Shown here one piece after another: positions 25,277 to 35,022 of a DNA stretch of 64,000 nucleotides. The stretch spans positions 248,001-312,000 of the forward strand of contig CANLVD010000001.1 of NCBI GenBank assembly GCA_947494445.1, given 5' to 3'. Position 1 is the stretch's first letter. Each line of letters opens with the position of its first letter. The notes under the pieces are model-generated. The model was not told the origin of the DNA. It saw only the letters and a program-made list of their open reading frames with translations, and did not search any database. Made by a program: the position numbers and the translations under genes. Source of the DNA: an uncultured Paracoccaceae bacterium (GTDB taxonomy: Bacteria; Pseudomonadota; Alphaproteobacteria; Rhodobacterales; Rhodobacteraceae).

Positions 25277-25648
25277 ATGATCAGCCATATAGACCATCTT
25301 GTGCTGACGGTGCGCGACATCGAACGTTCTGTTGCCTTCTATAAGGCCACGCTCGACATGACGCCGGTCACTTTTGCAGGCGGACGACGGGCGCTTACCT
25401 TCGGCAACCAGAAGATCAACCTCCAGACCCTCGGTCAGGAAACCCGCAATTTCGCAGGCATTGGCTCCGGCGATCTATGCCTCATCGCATCCGTTCCCCT
25501 TGATCAGGTGATTGCCCGACTGAAAGACCTCGGCATTGAAATACTGGAGGGCATCGTGCCGAAGTCAGGTGCGACCGGTCCCATCAACTCGGTCTATTTC
25601 AACGACCCGGACGGCAATCTGATTGAAATCAGCCGCTACGCAGACTGA
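25277..25648 (+). CDS. VOC-family (glyoxalase/dioxygenase fold) protein
   Basis: The 123-residue protein is one VOC domain: DHLVLTVRDIERSVAFYKATLDM at the start, and NSVYFNDPDGNLIEISRY at the end, in which the His, Glu and neighbouring residues form the usual metal site. Substrate is not predictable; relatives are annotated as virulence-protein-like or glyoxalase/bleomycin-resistance-like. ATG 25277 has GGGGCAGG upstream; the frame opens earlier at 25235. Confidence 0.85.
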   Translation: MISHIDHLVLTVRDIERSVAFYKATLDMTPVTFAGGRRALTFGNQKINLQTLGQETRNFAGIGSGDLCLIASVPLDQVIARLKDLGIEILEGIVPKSGATGPINSVYFNDPDGNLIEISRYAD

Positions 25649-25739
25649 GCACGCACCAGCGCCAGTCTTCTGGAATTTCATCGGCGAAACCCTATCTAAA
25701 GAGGAAAGCCTGCACCGCAGAATTCATGAGGCATAGCGC

Positions 25740-26309
25740 GTGACCAGAATTTCCAGATCCCACCGCCTGACCCTGCTGCCTCTTGCTCTTCTGGCGGTCT
25801 GGGCCATCCCCGGCCACGCGATGCCCGAAGGCTCCCGCACGTTGATGCTGCAAACCTCTGACGGCACCCCGCTCACGCTTGGTTCGGTCGATTTCGAACC
25901 GGGGGAGGAGGGCGCGACCTACCAGATATCGTGGGATCAGAACGCTTTCGAGGATCACCAGTTTTCAGGCCAGACCTACAGCTGTCTGACCAGCGGCGAC
26001 ATGCTCTGGTGCCGGATCCCCTACCCCTATGAGATCGCGCGCATGGTGACAGATGAAAACTATGCCGATCTTGAACATGACCTGCTCTTTGCCTGGGTCG
26101 ATGCAGATGCAAGCCGCCTTGATCCCTGGAATGGCGCCTACTACCGGCTCGCAGTCACGGAGGCGGGGCTGATCGGGCTGTTGCACGAGTTTGATCTGAC
26201 GTCCTTGACTGTGCCGCCCGCCAAGGGAAACGCCAACCCGCTCAACCCGGACTATATGCTGCCCGCCGATCCCAGGAGGCACGCCTATCCGACGCTGGAA
26301 TTGCGCTGA
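25740..26309 (+). CDS. Hypothetical exported protein, 189 residues
   Basis: I do not recognise the family. A signal peptide (LTLLPLALLAVWAIPGHA) precedes a mature domain with two Cys (YSCLTSGDMLWCRIPY, eleven residues apart) that could form a disulfide in the periplasm. Trp/Tyr-rich strands and a proline-rich tail suggest a beta domain. The start is GTG 25740, preceded by a weak purine run. It stands alone between the VOC gene and the importer. Confidence 0.6.
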   Translation: MTRISRSHRLTLLPLALLAVWAIPGHAMPEGSRTLMLQTSDGTPLTLGSVDFEPGEEGATYQISWDQNAFEDHQFSGQTYSCLTSGDMLWCRIPYPYEIARMVTDENYADLEHDLLFAWVDADASRLDPWNGAYYRLAVTEAGLIGLLHEFDLTSLTVPPAKGNANPLNPDYMLPADPRRHAYPTLELR

Positions 26310-26396
26310 GAGAAATCAATAGGCCCTTGGTCTTAGTTCTATGCGGCGCAGGCTTTGGTAGTCTGCCGCCAGAAAAATAATTCGGGAGGAGAGAAA

Positions 26397-27368
26397 ATGG
26401 CAGTCTTTGCAAGACTTGGATTGGCCGTGGCGGGCCTTGTTCTGGCCGCCACCTGCGGCCTTGCTGAAACGCCGAAGCTGAAGCTTTCGGTTCTGAAATT
26501 CGGCACGGTCAAATGGGAACTGGACGTGATCAAGCACAACGGACTTGATACGGCCAACGGATTTGATCTGGAAGTACAAGACGTTGCAGGCGGATCAGCC
26601 GCCCAGGTCGCCTTTCAGGGCGGCGAGGCCGACGCGATCGTGTCCGACTGGATCTGGGTTGCACGACAGCGCGCGGCCGGTAAGGACTACATCTTTATCC
26701 CCTACTCCAAAGCGGTCGGCGGCATTATGGTGCCCGAGGACAGCACAGCCGAATCCCTTGCCGATCTGGCCGGCACCAAGATCGGTGTTGCCGGTGGCCC
26801 GCTCGACAAAAGCTGGCTGATCCTTCAGGCTTTTGCCCAGAAGCAGGGGTTTGATCTGAAAGCCGAAACCGAGCAGGTCTTCGGCGCACCGCCCCTGATT
26901 TTCAAATCTGCGCTTTCGGGCGAATTGGGCGGGGCGATCAACTTCTGGCATTTCATGGCCAAGATGGGCGCATCGGGCATGAAGCCGCTGGTGACCGTGG
27001 CCGATGCCGCTACTGATCTTGGCCTTGATACCGAAACCCCGCTGCTGGGCTATGTCGTCAAGGGCGAGATGTTGCGCGCCAATCCCGAACTGATCGAAGG
27101 ACTGGCTGCTGCGTCCCGCGCGGCCAAGGACATTCTGGCCACTCAGGACGCGGAATGGGACCGGATTCGCCCGAAGATGAATGCCAATTCGGATGCGCAG
27201 TTCACTGCGCTCAAGGCAGGATTCCGCGAAGGGATCCCCAACCCCGGCCCCGTGGATGAGGCCGGTGCAGCCAAGATGCTGAAGCTGATGTCGGACCTTG
27301 GTGGTGAAGACCTTGTCGGTGCCGCAACCGAACTGCCCGCAGGTGTCTTCCTGCAACCAGGAAGCTGA
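26397..27368 (+). CDS. NitT/TauT-type ABC transporter substrate-binding protein
   Basis: The 323-residue protein has a signal peptide (LGLAVAGLVLAATCGLAE) and an SsuA/ThiY-like fold: LSVLKFGTVKWELDVIKHNGLD, FQGGEADAIVSDWIWVARQRA, and LAGTKIGVAGGPLDKSWLIL. Such proteins bind sulfonates, nitrate, thiamine precursors or similar. GGGAGGAG precedes ATG 26397. Permease and ATPase genes follow with no gap (27369) and with overlap (28130), so this is one importer operon. The nearby PQQ-type exporter suggests relation to alcohol or C1 oxidation, which is inference. Confidence 0.88.
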   Translation: MAVFARLGLAVAGLVLAATCGLAETPKLKLSVLKFGTVKWELDVIKHNGLDTANGFDLEVQDVAGGSAAQVAFQGGEADAIVSDWIWVARQRAAGKDYIFIPYSKAVGGIMVPEDSTAESLADLAGTKIGVAGGPLDKSWLILQAFAQKQGFDLKAETEQVFGAPPLIFKSALSGELGGAINFWHFMAKMGASGMKPLVTVADAATDLGLDTETPLLGYVVKGEMLRANPELIEGLAAASRAAKDILATQDAEWDRIRPKMNANSDAQFTALKAGFREGIPNPGPVDEAGAAKMLKLMSDLGGEDLVGAATELPAGVFLQPGS

Positions 27369-28133
27369 ATGGCCTCTGATCTGCTGAAGGTGCGGGGTGT
27401 CGTCCCCGCGCTTTCGATTGTTGCACTGGTCGCCTTCTGGTCCCTGCTGGCCATACTGAACGGCGACCCTGATGTGCTGCCCGGCCCGTGGCAGGTCGCC
27501 CCCCTGATCGTCAAGGAAGCCATCAGCGGAGAGCTTTGGCTACACCTCAGCGCCACGCTTCTGAGGGTCATATTTGCCTTCGCTATCGCCATGTCTCTGG
27601 GCACGGCCCTCGGCATTCTGATGGGGCGCGTGCGCCTTTTTGACCGCTGGGCCGACCCGTGGCTGATCGCCCTTCTCAACTTGCCCGCTCTGGTCACCAT
27701 TGTCCTTTGTTACCTCTGGATCGGCCTGACGGAGGTCGCGGCGATCACGGCAGTCGCGCTCAACAAGATACCCGCCGTGACCGTCACGATCCGCGAAGGC
27801 GCCCGCGCGCTCAGCCCCAAGCTTGACGACATGGCACAGGTCTTCGGCATGTCGCCCGCGGACCGGATGCGTCATGTGGTGATCCCGCAACTGGCCTCTT
27901 ATCTCGCATCCGCCGGGCGCTCCGGTGTATCGCTGATCTGGAAGATTGTGCTGGTGGTCGAGTTTCTGGGCCGTTCCAACGGCATCGGCTTTCAGATCCA
28001 CCTCTATTTTCAGCTTTTCGACGTCGGCATAGTGCTGGCCTATGCGCTCAGCTTTATCGCCGTGATGCTGGCGGTCGAGATCCTGATCCTGCAACCGTGG
28101 GAAACCCGCACAACCCGGTGGCGGCGCGCATGA
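27369..28133 (+). CDS. ABC transporter permease, NitT/TauT type
   Basis: The 254-residue protein has about six membrane helices and the EAA-type loop of BPD permeases (SPKLDDMAQVFGMSPADRMRHVVIPQL, shortened here to the EAA region near residue 145-165). It is preceded by the periplasmic binding protein gene with no spacing and its stop overlaps the ATPase start (ATGA at 28130). It forms the membrane pore of the importer. Substrate is unknown. Confidence 0.87.
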   Translation: MASDLLKVRGVVPALSIVALVAFWSLLAILNGDPDVLPGPWQVAPLIVKEAISGELWLHLSATLLRVIFAFAIAMSLGTALGILMGRVRLFDRWADPWLIALLNLPALVTIVLCYLWIGLTEVAAITAVALNKIPAVTVTIREGARALSPKLDDMAQVFGMSPADRMRHVVIPQLASYLASAGRSGVSLIWKIVLVVEFLGRSNGIGFQIHLYFQLFDVGIVLAYALSFIAVMLAVEILILQPWETRTTRWRRA

Positions 28134-28720
28134 TTTCACTCGATCTTCAGGCAAAACGCTTTGGCGAGACCGAGGTTCTGGGCCCGATGTCGATCCGGTT
28201 CAATCCCGGCGAGCGGGTCGCTGTGACCGGCCCGTCAGGTGTTGGCAAAAGCACGCTGTTGCGCATTCTGGCGGGGCTTGATGCAAACTATCAGGGCAAG
28301 CTCCAGCGCGACGCCAGCATCTCCATGGTGTTTCAGGAACCCAACCTTCTGCCCTGGCGCTCGGTCACGCAGAATCTGACGCTGACAACTGGCATCGATG
28401 AAAGTGATGTCGGGAAGGCGCTGGCCGAGGTCGGACTCACCGGGCTACAGGACCGCTTTCCCGATCAATTGTCGCTGGGCCAGCAGCGCCGTCTGGCGCT
28501 TGCCCGTGCCTTTGCCGCAAAGCCGGATTTTCTGTTGATGGACGAACCTTTCGTGTCCCTCGATCCCGAGCGTCTGTCCGAGATGCTGAACCTGACCAAT
28601 CAACTGCTCGACAGCTATCAACCGGGTCTGATCCTCGTTACCCATTCCGAGGTCGAGGCGGAACAATTGTGCATCCGTCGCCTCAGGCTGTCAGGTCAAC
28701 CGGCAATGATCGAGGAGTAG
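28130..28720 (+). CDS. ABC transporter ATP-binding protein, NitT/TauT type
   Basis: The 196-residue ATPase is short for the SsuB/TauB group (about 240-270). Walker A GPSGVGKS is at residues 34-41, the Q-loop is VFQEPNLLPWRSV, Walker B is FLLMDEPFVSLDPE, and the H-loop is VTHSEVEAEQL. The signature reads LSLGQ in place of LSGGQ, with QQRRLALARAF following. The missing length is in the C-terminus. It energises the importer at 26397-28133. Confidence 0.88.
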   Translation: MISLDLQAKRFGETEVLGPMSIRFNPGERVAVTGPSGVGKSTLLRILAGLDANYQGKLQRDASISMVFQEPNLLPWRSVTQNLTLTTGIDESDVGKALAEVGLTGLQDRFPDQLSLGQQRRLALARAFAAKPDFLLMDEPFVSLDPERLSEMLNLTNQLLDSYQPGLILVTHSEVEAEQLCIRRLRLSGQPAMIEE

Positions 28721-28735
28721 AGCCTCTCCAAAAGA

Positions 28736-28764
28736 AAACCCGATCCTACAAGACCGGGCTTTCT
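28736..28764 (+). terminator. Possible terminator after the importer operon
   Basis: CCCGATC and GACCGGG (28739-28745 and 28752-28758) pair with one mismatch around a six-base loop and are followed by a CTTTCT tract. The 210-base gap to the minus-strand exporter holds nothing else I can name. Confidence 0.4.
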
Positions 28765-28930
28765 AACCCGCCGCGGAAAACACGCGTGCAGCGGTTGGGG
28801 TTCGATGAAACTCGTTAGGAAACCGGCACCGCCAGGAGGCACAAGCAGTGGTTGAGTGAATCCTAGCACCCTTGGCCCGTTTGACAACCATAGATTCTGG
28901 GTGCACTGCACCAATTCTTTTACGCAAGCG

Positions 28931-29722
28931 TCAGACCTTCCGCCGGATCAGACCGCGCGCCGGGTCATAGCCGATCACAGCCAGCCCGCCGAACACGATC
29001 AACGCGGCAAGAACGATGCCCAAAGCCATCAGGTTTGCCTCGCCATAAAGCGCAAAGCGGATCGCCTCCACTGCGTAGGTGAACGGATTGACCGAGCAGA
29101 TCTGAAACAGCAACTCAGAACTTTCGGCCATCTTCCACAGCGGGTAGAGCGCCGAGGACATGAAGAACATCGGGAAGATCACGAAATTCATGACGCCCGC
29201 GAAGTTCTCCAGCTGTTTGATGAAAGAACTCAGCGCAAGCCCCAGTGCGCCCAGCATGATGCCGGTCAGCATCAGAACCGGCAGCACCAGAATGTATCCC
29301 AGCGGCGGCATGGTGATCCCGAAAAGCCCTGCGATCAGCAGGAAAGCATAGACCTGCAGGATCGAAATTGCCGTACCTGCAACCAGTTTCGAGAACAGCA
29401 ACCACCAACGTGGCAAGGGGCTGGTCAGCAGCAGGCGCATCGAGCCCATCTCCCGGTCATAGACCAGCGAGAGCGAACTTTGCATCCCGTTGAACAGTTG
29501 GATCATGCCACACAGCCCCGGCACGATATAGACCTCATAGGTGATGTAGGTCTGGTAGGGCGGGATGATCGACAGACCAAGGGCCGCCCGAAACCCGGCG
29601 GCAAACACCAGCAACCAGACCAGTGGACGGACCAGCGCTGCTATGAACCGGCCGCGTTGTTGCAGGAAGCGATAGGCCTCACGCAGAACGATGGCAGACA
29701 TGGCGGTCAGATATGGTTTCAC
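28931..29722 (-). CDS. ABC-2 type exporter permease (PQQ/alcohol-system type)
   Basis: The 263-residue protein is an ABC-2 permease with about six helices and the family segment FAGVMNFVIFPMFFMSSALYPLW near residues 165-190, followed by NPFTYAVEAIRF. With its partner ATPase it resembles the two-gene exporter that often lies beside PQQ-dependent alcohol dehydrogenases (PedC-like). No PQQ dehydrogenase is in the window, so the substrate is unknown. It overlaps the ATPase stop by four bases. Confidence 0.8.
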   Translation of the reverse strand: MKPYLTAMSAIVLREAYRFLQQRGRFIAALVRPLVWLLVFAAGFRAALGLSIIPPYQTYITYEVYIVPGLCGMIQLFNGMQSSLSLVYDREMGSMRLLLTSPLPRWWLLFSKLVAGTAISILQVYAFLLIAGLFGITMPPLGYILVLPVLMLTGIMLGALGLALSSFIKQLENFAGVMNFVIFPMFFMSSALYPLWKMAESSELLFQICSVNPFTYAVEAIRFALYGEANLMALGIVLAALIVFGGLAVIGYDPARGLIRRKV

Positions 29723-30441
29723 AGCGCACTTCCCGTCATCATCAGGAACCGGTCCGACAGATCCATGCCATTGGCAACATCCAGCGCGCGGCCTTTCGAC
29801 AGGACCTCGCCCCGGTGCAGGATGATCAGATCGTCGTCGTCATAGACCTCATCAACCAGATGGGTAGCCCATAAAACGGTCAGGTATCGTTCGGTTGTCA
29901 GATCGTGAACATGCCGGGTGATCGACCGCCGTGCGGCTGCGTCCAGTCCCACGGTCGCCTCATCCAGCAACAACACGCTAGGGTTGTGCAAAAGCGAGCG
30001 TGCAATCTCCGTGCGCCGCTTGTGCCCGCCGTTCAGATCCCGCGCCCGCTCGTGGCGCCGCTCGGACATGTCCAGTTGATCCAGCACCTGATCGATTCGC
30101 GTGGCCGCGTCCGATCCCGACAATCCATGCAGCGCCGCGAAATACCGCAGGTTCTGCAAAACCGACAGATCCTGATCCAGCGTGGTTTGCTGAAACACCA
30201 CGCCAATCTCGGCCAGCGCCTTGCGCGGGGCATCCGCCAGCCCATGCCCGGCAACTTCGATCTCTCCCTCGGTTGCCACGAAAAGCCGTGTCAGAAGGCC
30301 GAAAAGGGTGGATTTGCCCGCACCATTGGGCCCCAGCAGCGCCGTAAACTTGCCAGCCTCAGCCGAAAAGCTGACTGCATTCAGTGCCTTCTTGGCACCA
30401 TAGCTGTGACTGAGTTGGGAGACGATCAGGCCTTTGGTCAT
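29719..30441 (-). CDS. ABC exporter ATP-binding protein (PQQ/alcohol-system type)
   Basis: The 240-residue ATPase has Walker A GPNGAGKS at residues 37-44, a Q-loop VVFQQTTLDQDLSV, Walker B SVLLLDEATVGLD and the H-loop ATHLVDEV. The signature is LNGGHKRR (residues 136-143) instead of LSGGQ. This LNGGH form is one I recall from exporter ATPases encoded with PQQ-dependent alcohol oxidation, and it supports the substrate-system guess made for the permease. It is first in the two-gene unit; the 187 bases upstream separate it from divergent coxG. Confidence 0.82.
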   Translation of the reverse strand: MTKGLIVSQLSHSYGAKKALNAVSFSAEAGKFTALLGPNGAGKSTLFGLLTRLFVATEGEIEVAGHGLADAPRKALAEIGVVFQQTTLDQDLSVLQNLRYFAALHGLSGSDAATRIDQVLDQLDMSERRHERARDLNGGHKRRTEIARSLLHNPSVLLLDEATVGLDAAARRSITRHVHDLTTERYLTVLWATHLVDEVYDDDDLIILHRGEVLSKGRALDVANGMDLSDRFLMMTGSAL

Positions 30442-30628
30442 GGCGGCACCTTACCAGCAGATACCGACTTGCCAACATCAAACCAAAGTCGTCTCTTGCC
30501 CGGATCGAAGTTTCGGGAATAAGCTTTGCATTCGGGTCCGCCGACGGGCCAAAAATCCACTTTGGTCTTATGGCCGTCCGCGCGCATGAGGCGTAGCATC
30601 GGATTGGAAAACAGGGAGCTGTCTTGAA

Positions 30629-31147
30629 ATGAACCTCACCGGATCCAGAGAAATTGCGGCACCCAGGGCCGAGGTCTGGGCAGCACTCAATGATCCCGAA
30701 GTGCTCAAGGCCTGCATTCCGGGGTGTCAGGAACTGACCGGCTCGCCCGCCGATGGGTTCGAGGCGACAGTCGTTCAGAAGGTTGGCCCGGTGAAGGCGA
30801 CCTTCAAGGGCGCCGTGACGCTGAGCGATATTGTCGATGGCGAAAGCTACAAGATCTCGGGCGAGGGCAAGGGCGGGGCTGCCGGTTTTGCCAAGGGCGG
30901 CGCGGATGTCAGCCTTGCCGACATCGAAGGCGGCACGGAATTGAGCTATGATGTCGAGGCCAAGGTCGGCGGCAAGCTGGCGCAACTTGGCTCGCGCCTG
31001 ATCGATGGTTTTGCCAAAAAGATGGCCGATCAGTTTTTTGAAAGATTTCAGGTTGCCGTCGAAGGCCCTGACGAAGAAGATGACGAAGTGACCGGCGATA
31101 CGCCGGAGGAAAAGAAAAAGGGCTGGCTGAAGCGGCTGGTTTCATAA
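30629..31147 (+). CDS. coxG: CoxG family (SRPBCC) protein, CO-dehydrogenase-type accessory factor
   Basis: The 172-residue protein starts with NLTGSREIAAPRAEVWAALNDP, then VLKACIPGCQELTG, the CoxG signature, and a START/SRPBCC fold; the charged C-terminus (EGPDEEDDEVTGDTPEEKKK) is a possible membrane tether. CoxG is thought to anchor or assist maturation of molybdenum hydroxylases of the CODH group. It is 51 bases before coxS and begins the cluster; usually it is further downstream in form I clusters. Confidence 0.87.
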   Translation: MNLTGSREIAAPRAEVWAALNDPEVLKACIPGCQELTGSPADGFEATVVQKVGPVKATFKGAVTLSDIVDGESYKISGEGKGGAAGFAKGGADVSLADIEGGTELSYDVEAKVGGKLAQLGSRLIDGFAKKMADQFFERFQVAVEGPDEEDDEVTGDTPEEKKKGWLKRLVS

Positions 31148-31198
31148 GGCCATCTGGCCAACAAATTTAATCGAATGACAGCAGTCAGGGAGGACTGA

Positions 31199-31681
31199 AT
31201 GACTGACGTAAAGATGACGGTGAATGGCAAGGAAAGGTCGGGCTCGGTTGAGGGCCGAACACTTCTGGTCAACTTCCTGCGCGACGATCTGCGTCTGACC
31301 GGCACTCATGTGGGATGCGACACCTCGCAATGCGGTGCCTGTGTCGTGCATGTGAACGGCAAGGCGGTGAAGGCCTGCACCATGCTCGCAGCCGAGGCTG
31401 ACGGTGCAGAGGTTGCGACCATCGAAGGCATGGCAAATGCCGACGGCTCGCTCGGCGTGATCCAGCAGGCGTTTCAGGACCACCACGGTCTGCAATGCGG
31501 CTTCTGCACACCTGGCATGGTGATGTCGGCTGCGGCTCTTCTGGCCGAGAACGCCAATCCGACCGAGCAGGAAATCCGGGAATACCTGGAAGGCAACATC
31601 TGCCGCTGCACCGGATACCACAACATTGTGAAAGCCATTCAGGCTGCCGCTGCGAACGGTTCCGCCGTCGCTGCCGAATAA
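31199..31681 (+). CDS. coxS: CO-dehydrogenase-type small subunit, two [2Fe-2S] clusters
   Basis: The 160-residue protein carries a plant-type ferredoxin cluster with C40, C45, C48 and C60 and a second cluster with C100, C103, C135 and C137 (QCGFCTPG and NICRCTGY). It moves electrons from the Mo-cofactor of the large subunit to the FAD of the medium subunit. GGGAGGA precedes ATG 31199. Xanthine dehydrogenase-type small subunits share these motifs, so identity depends on the large subunit next door. Confidence 0.92.
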   Translation: MTDVKMTVNGKERSGSVEGRTLLVNFLRDDLRLTGTHVGCDTSQCGACVVHVNGKAVKACTMLAAEADGAEVATIEGMANADGSLGVIQQAFQDHHGLQCGFCTPGMVMSAAALLAENANPTEQEIREYLEGNICRCTGYHNIVKAIQAAAANGSAVAAE

Positions 31682-31775
31682 GTGATTTGATGACCATCCC
31701 CGGGCCGGTCTGGCGCGGGTGGGTCCTTTAACCAAGGCGATGGCCACAGAGCTGTCACTCAGGGAGAGGAACAAA

Positions 31776-34151
31776 ATGCCCAAAGATAATGGAATTGGCG
31801 CCAGCTCCAAGCGGCGCGAGGACGTGCGGTTTCTGACCGGTAAGGGTCAGTACACCGACGACATCAACGTATACGGCCAGACATATGTGCATTTTCTGCG
31901 CTCGGATGTGGCCCATGGACAGATCAACGGGATCGACACAACGGCGGCGGCTGCAATGCCCGGCGTGGTGCGGATCTTTACCGGTGCCGATTTTGAAGGC
32001 ATCGGCGGATTGCCCTGCGGCTGGCAGGTGACGGACCGCCACGGCGAAGCGATGCAGGAACCTGGCCACCCGGTCCTGTGTCAGGGCAAGGCGCGCCATG
32101 TGGGCGACCCGATTGCTGCCGTTGTTGCCGAAAGTGCCGAAGAGGCCCGCGACGCTGCCGCTGCAATCGAGGTCGACATGACCGAATTGCCGGCGGTCAT
32201 CGACATGGCCGCAGCACTGGCTGAAGGCTCCACCAAGGTGCATGACGATCTAACCTCGAACCTATGCTACGACTGGGGCTTTGTCGAAGAGAACAAGGCC
32301 GCCGTCGATGAGGCCATCGCAGGTGCGCATCACGTGACCACGCTGGAGCTGACCAACCAGCGTCTTGTGGCCAACCCGATGGAGCCACGCGTGGCGCTTG
32401 GCGACTACAATGCGGCCAATGAAGAGCACACGCTTTACACCACATCGCAGAACCCCCATGTCATCCGCCTGCTGATGGGCGCGTTCGTGCTGGGGATCCC
32501 CGAGCACAAGTTGCGGGTTGTGGCCCCTGATGTGGGTGGCGGCTTTGGCACCAAAATCTTCCATTATGCCGAAGAGGCGTTTTGCACCTTTGCGGCCAAG
32601 GCTGTGGGACGCCCGGTCAAGTGGACCTCCTCACGGTCGGAAGCGTTCATGTCGGATGCCCATGGCCGCGATCACGTGACCAAGATCGATCTGGCGATGG
32701 ACGAGAATGGCAAGTTTTTGGCCGTGCGCACGGACACGATGGCCAATATGGGTGCCTACCTTTCGACTTTTGCGCCATCGGTTCCGACATGGCTCCACGG
32801 CACGCTGATGGCGGGCAACTACACCACACCGCTGATCTATGTGAACGTGAAAGCCGTCTTCACCAACACCGTGCCGGTCGATGCTTACCGCGGCGCTGGC
32901 CGGCCTGAGGCGACCTATCAGCTTGAGCGCGTGATCGACAAGGCCGCGCGCGAGATGGGGATCGACCCGATCGAACTCAGACGTCGCAACTTCATCCAGC
33001 CCGATCAGTACCCCTATGCCACCCCTGTGGCGGTGGAGTATGACACCGGCAACTACGAGGCCACCATGGCCAAGTTGGAGGAGATCGGCGATATTGCAGG
33101 CTTTGCCGCCCGTCGGGCCGAGAGCGAGGCACGCGGCAAGCTGCGCGGATTTGGTGTGAACTGTTATATCGAGGCGTGCGGGATTGCGCCGTCGAACCTC
33201 GTCGGACAACTCGGCGCACGTGCAGGTCTCTATGATGCAGCTACTGTGCGGGTGAACGCGACCGGATCCATATCCGTTATGGTGGGCGCGCATTCCCACG
33301 GGCAGGGTCACGAGACGACCTTCCCGCAAGTGGTGGCCGAGATGCTGGGCATCGACGAGAGCATGATCGACATTGTCCATGGCGACAGCTCCAAGATCCC
33401 GTTTGGCATGGGCACCTACGGCTCCCGTTCGCTCGCGGTCTGTGGTTCCGCCATGGTGCGCGCGACCGAGAAGATCATCAACAAGGCCAAGAAGATCGCG
33501 GCCCATCTGATGGAAGCTGCCGAAGGGGATGTGGAACTGGCCAACGGTCAATTCACCGTTGCGGGTACGGATAAATCCGTCGCCTGGGGTGATGTGACGC
33601 TGGCCGCTTACGTGCCGCACAACTACCCGCTTGAGGACATCGAGCCCGGCCTTGAAGAAACCGCGTTCTACGATCCGGCCAACTTCACCTACCCCGCAGG
33701 AGCTTACTGCTGCGAGGTCGAGGTGGATCCGGATACGGGCAAGGTCGAGATCATGTCCTTTGCCGCAGCCGACGACTTCGGCAATGTCATCAATCCGATG
33801 ATCGTCGAGGGTCAGGTCCATGGTGGTCTGGCGCAAGGCATCGGGCAGGCATTGCTTGAGAACTGCGTCTATGACGAGAACGGCCAGCTTCTGTCCGGCT
33901 CCTACATGGATTACGCCATGCCGCGCGCCGATGATGTGCCGTGCTATGTGGTCGACCATTCCTGTGCGACGCCGTGCACGCACAACCCGCTGGGTGTGAA
34001 GGGCTGCGGTGAGGCAGGGGCCATCGGCTCGCCACCCTCGGTGGTCAATGCGGTGATCGACGCGTTGCACTCGGGCGGTCATACCCATGTGACCCACATC
34101 GACATGCCGGTCAGCCCATCGCGGGTCTGGCAGGCCGTTCACGGAGGTTGA
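31776..34151 (+). CDS. coxL: Form II aerobic CO-dehydrogenase-type large subunit (Mo hydroxylase)
   Basis: The 791-residue protein binds the molybdopterin cofactor. The active-site loop reads A370-Y-R-G-A-G-R376, the form II (BMS) motif; true form I CODH has AYRCSFR with a catalytic Cys. The conserved Mo-side Glu is E746 in [11 protein letters not shown], and [14 protein letters not shown] and GGGFGTK motifs are present. Form II enzymes have been called putative CODH, but many may oxidise other substrates. ATG 31776 is preferred over the frame start 31719 because GGGAGAGG precedes it. Confidence 0.9.
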   Translation: MPKDNGIGASSKRREDVRFLTGKGQYTDDINVYGQTYVHFLRSDVAHGQINGIDTTAAAAMPGVVRIFTGADFEGIGGLPCGWQVTDRHGEAMQEPGHPVLCQGKARHVGDPIAAVVAESAEEARDAAAAIEVDMTELPAVIDMAAALAEGSTKVHDDLTSNLCYDWGFVEENKAAVDEAIAGAHHVTTLELTNQRLVANPMEPRVALGDYNAANEEHTLYTTSQNPHVIRLLMGAFVLGIPEHKLRVVAPDVGGGFGTKIFHYAEEAFCTFAAKAVGRPVKWTSSRSEAFMSDAHGRDHVTKIDLAMDENGKFLAVRTDTMANMGAYLSTFAPSVPTWLHGTLMAGNYTTPLIYVNVKAVFTNTVPVDAYRGAGRPEATYQLERVIDKAAREMGIDPIELRRRNFIQPDQYPYATPVAVEYDTGNYEATMAKLEEIGDIAGFAARRAESEARGKLRGFGVNCYIEACGIAPSNLVGQLGARAGLYDAATVRVNATGSISVMVGAHSHGQGHETTFPQVVAEMLGIDESMIDIVHGDSSKIPFGMGTYGSRSLAVCGSAMVRATEKIINKAKKIAAHLMEAAEGDVELANGQFTVAGTDKSVAWGDVTLAAYVPHNYPLEDIEPGLEETAFYDPANFTYPAGAYCCEVEVDPDTGKVEIMSFAAADDFGNVINPMIVEGQVHGGLAQGIGQALLENCVYDENGQLLSGSYMDYAMPRADDVPCYVVDHSCATPCTHNPLGVKGCGEAGAIGSPPSVVNAVIDALHSGGHTHVTHIDMPVSPSRVWQAVHGG

Positions 34152-34222
34152 CGGAGCAGGCCTCTGGCTGTGATGCCAGAGGCCGCCCGTCTCAAGAGAT
34201 CCCAAGGAAAGGGAAAGCAGAT

Positions 34223-35005
34223 ATGTATAACTTCGAATTTGCAAAACCGGGCTCCGTGGCCGATGCGGTATCGGCACTGGGTGAAGATGAGGCGCAGGCG
34301 CTGGGCGGAGGTCAGACACTGATCCCGACGCTCAAGCAGCGCCTTGCCAGCCCGTCGACGCTGGTCAGCCTGACCGGCATCGCCGATATGGTCGGCATCT
34401 CGGACGCAGGTGGTGTGATGACCATCGGCGGTGCGACAACCCATGCGGCTGTTGCTGCCGGTGGCGGTGCCTATCCGGCGCTGGCCGCGATGGCATCGCA
34501 CATCGGTGACCCGGCAGTGCGCAACCGCGGCACAGTCGGCGGCTCGCTTGCCAACAACGACCCAAGCGCCTGCTATCCATGCGGTGCACTGGCCTCGGGT
34601 GCGACGATCGTCACCAACGCGCGTGAGATCGCGGCGGATGATTATTTTCAGGGCATGTTCACCACAGCCCTTGAAGAGGGCGAGATTGTCACAAGCGTGA
34701 AATTCCCGATCCCCGAGCGGGCGAATTACCAGAAATTCGTCCAGCCCGCCTCGCGTTTCGCGCTGGTGGGTGTGATGGTCGCGAAGCACGCCGATGGCGT
34801 TCGCGTTGCCGTCACCGGTGCGTCTGAAGGCGGCGTGTTCCGCTGGACGGAAGCCGAGGAGGCGCTGAACGGCAACTATTCCGCTGACGCCATCGATGGG
34901 CTGAACGCCTCGGCTGACGGCATGATCGGTGATATGCACGGCACGCCAGAGTACCGCGCGCATCTGATCAAGGTCCTGACCAAACGGGCCGTTGCCGCAA
35001 GCTGA
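34223..35005 (+). CDS. coxM: CO-dehydrogenase-type medium subunit (FAD-binding)
   Basis: The 260-residue protein binds FAD: GGGQTLIPTLKQRL near residue 32 corresponds to the AGGQSL loop, and NRGTVGGSLANNDPSACYP is the second FAD motif. It takes electrons from coxS to the quinone pool. ATG 34223 is chosen because the frame extends upstream only through coxL-distal sequence. Order is G-S-L-M with a strong terminator after coxM; maturation genes coxD/E/F are absent from the window. Confidence 0.92.
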   Translation: MYNFEFAKPGSVADAVSALGEDEAQALGGGQTLIPTLKQRLASPSTLVSLTGIADMVGISDAGGVMTIGGATTHAAVAAGGGAYPALAAMASHIGDPAVRNRGTVGGSLANNDPSACYPCGALASGATIVTNAREIAADDYFQGMFTTALEEGEIVTSVKFPIPERANYQKFVQPASRFALVGVMVAKHADGVRVAVTGASEGGVFRWTEAEEALNGNYSADAIDGLNASADGMIGDMHGTPEYRAHLIKVLTKRAVAAS

Positions 35006-35022
35006 TCTCGGCGAACTGAAAC

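Noticed and set aside
32631-34319. 562-codon open frame on the minus strand
   Set aside because: It is antisense to coxL, whose motifs are complete; the predicted product has no recognisable domain.
30629-35005. Reading the cox set as xanthine dehydrogenase
   Set aside because: CoxG and CoxM are separate genes, and the AYRGAGR loop is that of form II CODH-type enzymes; still, substrate remains open.
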